From assembly GCA_024694055.1 (NCBI GenBank), contig JAILKC010000005.1, forward strand, positions 1-34,511: 34,511 nt of DNA. Direction: 5' to 3'. This DNA comes from Lachnospiraceae bacterium. GTDB taxonomy: Bacteria; Bacillota; Clostridia; Lachnospirales; Lachnospiraceae. Below the pieces are notes generated by a model. The model had not been told where the DNA came from. It saw nothing but the letters and a program-made list of their open reading frames with translations, and did not search any database. The position numbers and the translations under genes were made by a program. Of this stretch, positions 33,258-34,511 are shown piece by piece; the stretch's first letter is position 1, and every line of letters starts with the position of its first letter.

Positions 33258-33285
33258 TTTACCAGGCGACCGGCCATGTTATAAT
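33258..33285 (+). promoter_or_regulatory. Extended -10 promoter of a short transcription unit
   Basis: TATAAT (33280-33285) with extended TG (TGTTATAAT, 33277-33285). The best -35 is TTTACC (33258-33263) with 16-base spacing. Transcription would start near 33292, just before a strong ribosome binding site. Confidence 0.6.
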
Positions 33286-33312
33286 GTATACGAGGAAAGG
33301 AGGTATAAGCCT

Positions 33313-33378
33313 ATGAATAATGCCTCAATTGCACTGAAGACAGTGCCCTACCTCAACTGGCGCCAAATCCATATTTGA
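33313..33378 (+). CDS. Possible 21-codon small ORF
   Basis: AAAGGAGG (33296-33303) lies 9 bases before an ATG that opens 21 codons, starting MNNASIALKTVPYLNW and ending RQIHI, stop TGA at 33376-33378. Promoter, ribosome binding site and a downstream hairpin terminator form a complete miniature unit of about 145 bases. The peptide resembles nothing I know and has no GG leader, signal sequence or run of regulatory codons as in attenuator leaders. It could be a real small protein, a leader ORF of a short RNA, or the surviving 5' end of a lost gene. Confidence 0.4.
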   Translation: MNNASIALKTVPYLNWRQIHI

Positions 33379-33397
33379 TGCGGCGCATTACATATAA

Positions 33398-33437
33398 AAA
33401 GGATCGGAGATTATTAGTCTTCGGTCCTTTGCTTTTC
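33398..33437 (+). terminator. Intrinsic terminator after the 21-codon ORF
   Basis: AAAGGATCGGAGAT (33398-33411) pairs over all 14 positions with GTCTTCGGTCCTTT (33417-33430), three of them G-U, around TATTA. GCTTTTCT follows. It lies 19 bases after the small ORF stop codon. Confidence 0.7.
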
Positions 33438-33755
33438 TACACATATGTGCATATTAACCTTGTTTATGTAAACCATTTACGCATTAACCGAAATATCGAT
33501 GAGCGATTTCTTATTTCAACACACACATCAAAAAGGAAGGTGCCGCGATCAAAGTCGCCCGCCCTAATACGACGTCAACACCTTCCATTTGTGTACCTTG
33601 GTTACGCTGTCACAGATACAGTCTGCCGCCACGCCTTGGATACATGTATAGCAACCTGATCAAGACCACCGGCGGATTTGCTACCGCTACTAATGGGTAT
33701 GCGGCAACTCCCGCTCCCAAAGCGGACGCTCCTACTCAATCAAGCATACTACCTC
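33438..33755. other. Region without a confident gene
   Basis: No ORF here has both a plausible start and recognisable content. A plus-strand frame is open from 33503 to 33805 but has no ATG until 33644 and no ribosome binding site; its end is Ala/Pro/Thr-rich and runs into the DUF2828 gene on the other strand. GGAAGGTG (33535-33542) and CACCTTCC (33579-33586) form an 8-bp inverted repeat enclosing GCGA-TCAAAG-TCGC, so the stretch may be transcribed as a structured RNA. It may equally be decayed coding sequence. Confidence 0.5.
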
Positions 33756-34511
33756 TTATGCAACGATCCTCTCGTATCTTTCTGATGACAATACATCCAT
33801 CATGAACTGATAAGGATCCAGGTTGTTGTTCTGTACCATTGAGAATATCTGAGGTGTGCATCCGGAAACAAGGATCACTCCCTTTTCATTCATGGTTACA
33901 GGTTGCTGCCTGTTCCTACTGTTAACATTCCAGAATACCAGTTCAGGCAACTTATATCCCAACCTCTCAAATTCTCTCTTGGCATATTCAAAGTTTGTAA
34001 GCGAAGAATTAGCCGCACAACAATCGAATTCCATATCGGATATGATATACAACCGTGAAGGCATATCCTTCTGCTTGATATGATTCTTAATTGCCGTTGT
34101 GAGCAGCAGATCAAAGGTGGCAGCTATATCAGTATTGCTACACTCATTTAACTTAAAACAATAGTTCATCTTCTCACATATGTCACTGCCCTTGATCTCT
34201 ACAAGCTGAGGTCTGGTAGAGAATGTTATGAAGTTGCCCTTGAAAGCTCCTGTATTATGCTCTGCAAAATAGATGCCCAGTGACAATGCCACTGCTGCAG
34301 GCAAAGGATTACAGCCACCATACATTGAGCCAGAACCATCTACTACCGCAAGCGCATTTTCACTTCCGACATAGTTCTCCAAAGAATTCCATGTGACATC
34401 TATTGCACGTCTTTCATCCTCCGTAACTCCACCTCGTTCCATTGCTTTTCTGATTATAGGTGTTACTACATCATAAGGCGTAAGAGTTCCGGTATGCATC
34501 ACAGATGGATC
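33756..34511 (-). CDS. DUF2828 / vWA-domain protein, C-terminal part (cut by window edge)
   Basis: The frame is open to the window end, so the N-terminus is missing; about 251 codons are visible, roughly the C-terminal half of a typical member. The visible part holds the end of the helical region (TPYDVVTPIIRKAMERGG) and a von Willebrand A domain with the metal-ion site AVVDGSGSMYGG (DxSxS), a second acidic strand YIISDMEFD and a GNFITFSTRPQLVEI segment characteristic of DUF2828. Such proteins resemble the TROVE/Ro60 fold plus vWA, which suggests RNA binding or a chaperone-like role, but no function is proven for DUF2828. It ends convergently with the small-peptide region. Confidence 0.8.
   Translation of the reverse strand, partial: DPSVMHTGTLTPYDVVTPIIRKAMERGGVTEDERRAIDVTWNSLENYVGSENALAVVDGSGSMYGGCNPLPAAVALSLGIYFAEHNTGAFKGNFITFSTRPQLVEIKGSDICEKMNYCFKLNECSNTDIAATFDLLLTTAIKNHIKQKDMPSRLYIISDMEFDCCAANSSLTNFEYAKREFERLGYKLPELVFWNVNSRNRQQPVTMNEKGVILVSGCTPQIFSMVQNNNLDPYQFMMDVLSSERYERIVA

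Noticed and set aside
33535-33586. Known riboswitch
   Set aside because: The nested inverted repeat does not match cobalamin, SAM, THF, TPP or glycine consensus features that I could check by eye, and no gene lies in a position to be controlled.
33375-33659. 94-codon plus-strand ORF
   Set aside because: Starts with TTG without a ribosome binding site, overlaps the terminator hairpin, and the translation has no domain-like or signal content.
33503-33805. Plus-strand frame with an Ala/Pro/Thr-rich end (KTTGGFATATNGYAATPAPK)
   Set aside because: No start codon with a ribosome binding site, and it runs antisense into the DUF2828 gene; the TTGG lacks the L..xEL leader context of a double-glycine peptide.

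Overview
The window reads as chromosome of a low-to-moderate GC Firmicute of the Lachnospiraceae, most like Butyrivibrio or a close relative. This is an inference from protein content: plant-polysaccharide glycoside hydrolases (GH43, GH5), an Rpn-type nuclease with a Gln/Gly-repeat tail, BspA/DUF285 and Big2 surface modules, DUF975, c-di-GMP enzymes, AGGAGG ribosome binding sites and frequent extended -10 promoters. No phage, IS element, CRISPR array or rRNA was found.

Layout. 1-2.7 kb (+): GH43 enzyme and Rpn family nuclease. 2.8-9.3 kb (-): a large repeat-rich surface protein whose membrane-anchor start is cut off by an in-frame TAG, a cytoplasmic GH5 enzyme, a histidine kinase and response regulator pair, and a DUF975 membrane protein, probably one operon starting near 9.35 kb, with a PhoP-box-like direct repeat in front. 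9.4-13.2 kb (-): a chemotaxis receptor and hflK-hflC. 13.2-20.8 kb (-): a tightly overlapping six-gene operon (NhaC-type antiporter, Cache-HAMP-SpoIIE phosphatase, ABC-type binding lipoprotein, sensor-only membrane protein, MFS transporter, GNAT acetyltransferase) behind a good promoter. 20.9-25.9 kb (-): an envelope-glycan cassette (metallo-beta-lactamase-fold hydrolase, GT2, FAD-dependent mutase-like protein, GT-C membrane glycosyltransferase). 25.9-27.4 kb (-): GlsB/YeaQ-type protein and a GGDEF protein. 27.5-27.8 kb: phased GC-rich 11/12-bp repeats, then an independent promoter, tRNA-like gene and terminator unit. 27.9-31.2 kb (-): a decayed cyclic-nucleotide-binding gene, an acidic lipoprotein, and a degenerate-GGDEF/EAL phosphodiesterase.

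31.2-34.5 kb is the most unusual part. A DXD glycosyltransferase and a 115-residue unknown protein lie downstream of a 43-residue peptide with a double-glycine leader. Divergent from it is a second peptide with a 19-residue double-glycine leader that aligns position for position with the first, but its frame is broken at an A5 run. Beyond lie a 21-codon ORF with its own promoter and terminator, a 0.3-kb stretch without a confident gene, and the C-terminal part of a DUF2828/vWA protein that runs off the window.

The strongest candidates for something undescribed are the divergent double-glycine peptide locus with its glycosyltransferase, and the six-gene antiporter/SpoIIE/MFS operon. All functional statements rest on motifs read by eye; no database search was possible.
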